Of a stretch of 8,843 nt of DNA, positions 8,301 through 8,843 are shown in pieces. Every line of letters starts with the position of its first letter. Position 1 is the stretch's first letter. The DNA is from Caldifarciminota bacterium. GTDB taxonomy: Bacteria > Hydrothermota > Tepidihabitantia > Tepidihabitantales > Tepidihabitantaceae. Below the pieces are notes generated by a model. That model did not search any database and had not been told where the DNA came from. It saw nothing but the letters and a program-made list of their open reading frames with translations. Location: contig DSBX01000091.1 in the NCBI GenBank assembly GCA_011049385.1, positions 1-8,843 of the forward strand, in the 5' to 3' direction. The position numbers and the translations under genes are program-made.

Positions 8301-8792
8301 TTCACCAAGGCCGAGAAGATGGGTTTCATGGACGGCACCCTGCGCCAGACAACCGGCACGACCCAGGGCCGCTGGCACGCGATGGCCTCGTCCGGACCGT
8401 ATCACATCCCGGCCGGGGACAGCCAGATTGTCGCTTTCGCGCTGGTCGGCGGACGGACCGTCGCCGGGATGCTCGTTAATTCCGATACCGCCGCGGCCTG
8501 GTATGACCCGCCGGTCGGGGTCGCCGAGAACCCGGGACGGCCGGTGCCGCACCGCGAATTCGCCATCGGCCCGCGGCTGGTCATCGACGGCCTGCGCATA
8601 AGCTACCAGGGGCTTGCGCCCGGACGCGAGGTCGCGGTCGCGGCGTTCGACGCCAGCGGCCGGTACCGGGCCGGGCACCGGTTCACGACCGCGGGGGCGA
8701 GCGGCACCTTCGACTGGCGGCCGCCGCTCACACCCGGGGTCTACTTCATCCGGGTCGGCGACGAAAGCGAGAAGGTGCTGAAACTGCGCTAG
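5301..8792 (+). CDS. Secreted gingipain-like C25 cysteine peptidase with T9SS-type C-terminus
   Basis: A 1163-residue exported cysteine peptidase. Residues 1-21 are a signal peptide ending APA. About 22-223 resemble the inhibitory N-terminal propeptide of the C25 family. The catalytic domain runs from about 226 to 576. It has acidic, Asn-rich loops (D320 to D342) that look calcium-binding, then DVYVGRLP (346-353), HFAGHGSEN with catalytic His443, and SMACHCGWFD with Cys475 as nucleophile. The 32-residue His-Cys gap is close to that of gingipain R. An immunoglobulin-like domain follows (about 580-670), then a CARDB-like beta domain starting DNGRLDPGDE (from about 683), and a large beta-rich region of unknown role (about 780-1075). 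The last 80 residues are sorting-domain-like (FDASGRY, TPGVYFIRV, terminus EKVLKLR). Substrate specificity cannot be read. The T9SS sortase PorU is also C25 and of similar length, but its catalytic residues lie much further along, so a cargo protease fits better. The ATG at 5301 follows AAGGA by 6 bases; in-frame sequence back to 5112 is arginine-rich and not protein-like. Confidence 0.92.
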   Translation: MRLNAGTLVLVCLLLAGTAPAGTVGHTLTVAPGDVVISGNDSYTVVGLELERAGTVRSWTAVPGEPLLPVISGNVLIPAGAEVEAITAVPLERAELGSYQVHPVQPMRPLSQFENVPFVSPDLRVYLSDEVFPAEPLVAVPAGNKSGYRVAGFLYCPFEYRPASGRLTLVTKVRIEVRYREHAAPVTVLTPGQNALFRRDVAELVVNPRDVARMAPPVAEMDVDEIDVVMFTSATLAPALSGLRDWLVRKGYFTEIVRHDTLSTPGRDTQEKMRNLVKQLYAERGLKYVILAGNYQHCPVRYGYLPYTTYNVPADMYFGDLDGSWDANNNGNFGEMDGDSVDLFHDVYVGRLPFSTAANVANFLHKDTTYEKTPDGDYLDDVLLPHEVLWANIDYHGGIVNRNIAILLNERSPWQVDSGLNMNSSRAISALNAGRQHMHFAGHGSENAFGSTFSTSHIPSLTNIGKPTIVTSMACHCGWFDRSASCLGELLVNATNGGAVATMLNARYGWGAPPCQGPNENLNCQIYHNFQKALTLGQAHGLARDFLRNESFSQMSTRWAMYTNTLQGDPMMRVWREVPVTPVLDYAAEIPAMPQTYPVLVSGGDGPVAGARVALTHQGELVGRGVAGDDGVAYVQLPAVEDTWTLTLSVSGPDIEFTERTVTIAAGGAASLVVFDRAVVDSDNGRLDPGDEVPVFFVVRNRGNAAADSVAGQLGTTSPWVTIIEDEAAYGAVGIGDTARGTAYTVRVAADCPHAHPARFTLTTTAADGEATSSATLIVGLPHGRGGNWATLDTGDYVLSVMNNGGIGSTEWRGEGFGFVYPKTRTWSNSALMHGSFMLGTDTSWVVDNYYGAPDWKRCPLDFEPGDSVRPVHPPELGDKQFIASFSDANHPEPRGVVVTHRVYGSARPTHRDFVILEYRLHNTGTGPLENLHVAAACDFRTGNWDVNDIYDYAGTDSARIVAWNRAQPETTALGIRPIYPRGMTGWANCIFHNTHINDGFTKAEKMGFMDGTLRQTTGTTQGRWHAMASSGPYHIPAGDSQIVAFALVGGRTVAGMLVNSDTAAAWYDPPVGVAENPGRPVPHREFAIGPRLVIDGLRISYQGLAPGREVAVAAFDASGRYRAGHRFTTAGASGTFDWRPPLTPGVYFIRVGDESEKVLKLR

Positions 8793-8817
8793 CGGCGCTT
8801 CGCGTTTCGAAATACAG

Positions 8818-8843
8818 GGCCCCGGCGGGAGTATGCCGGGGCC
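8818..8843 (+). terminator. Terminator-like hairpin after the peptidase gene
   Basis: GGCCCCGGC (8818-8826) pairs perfectly with GCCGGGGCC (8835-8843) across an 8-base loop, 25 bases after the TAG stop. The window ends at the last paired base, so the stem may be longer and any U-run cannot be seen. Confidence 0.6.

Noticed and set aside
7209..8678. 489-residue open frame on the minus strand
   Set aside because: Antisense to the C25 peptidase, whose motifs and ribosome site are convincing; the composition is that of a shadow frame.
5301..8792. The T9SS sortase PorU
   Set aside because: Length and family fit, but the catalytic His and Cys fall at 443 and 475 with several beta domains after them, whereas PorU has a much longer N-terminal part before its catalytic residues.

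Overview
This is an 8.8 kb piece of a GC-rich bacterial chromosome. It carries five recognisable genes, one of them cut by the window edge, plus one orphan C-terminal protein domain. Two complete secreted proteins and the orphan fragment end in the same kind of roughly 80-residue module: a Pro-Asn-Pro type start, a core of the form YD-x-(T/S)-GR, a late G-x-Y-x-(V/I)-(K/R)-V strand, and a terminal K-L-V-V or K-V-L-K-L-R tail. This is the type A sorting domain of the type IX secretion system (T9SS). With a gingipain-like C25 peptidase and high GC, it suggests a member or relative of the FCB superphylum, for example candidate phylum WOR-3/Stahlbacteria or a similar lineage. That placement is inference. 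No rRNA, tRNA, CRISPR array, insertion sequence or phage gene is visible.

Layout. Positions 1-894 (minus strand) hold an ATP-grasp ligase missing its C-terminus; an extended -10 promoter lies just upstream of its start. Positions 977-1228 (plus) hold an intact T9SS sorting domain with no passenger or signal peptide. Positions 1348-1833 (plus) encode a small thioredoxin-fold lipoprotein behind a good sigma-70 type promoter. A perfect 13-bp hairpin (1854-1883) separates it from a convergent minus-strand gene (1901-2722) for a secreted beta-sandwich protein with a T9SS tail. Upstream of that, on the same strand, is a complete elongation factor G gene (2905-4989) standing alone, away from its usual ribosomal neighbours. 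The 311-bp region 4990-5300 between EF-G and the divergent peptidase gene holds back-to-back promoters whose -35 boxes are 22 bp apart, plus predicted leader hairpins on both sides. Positions 5301-8792 (plus) encode a 1163-residue secreted C25 (gingipain family) peptidase, followed by a terminator-like hairpin at the window end.

How the genes relate. The C25 peptidase and the beta-sandwich protein are predicted T9SS cargo, and the orphan domain looks like the remains of a third. The thioredoxin lipoprotein would work in the same extracytoplasmic space. EF-G and the ATP-grasp enzyme are cytoplasmic and have no evident functional link to the cargo genes. I see no convincing new multi-gene system. 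The most unusual points are the orphan sorting domain, the peptidase tail that has lost the Pro-Asn-Pro start, the isolated EF-G gene and the structured divergent control region.
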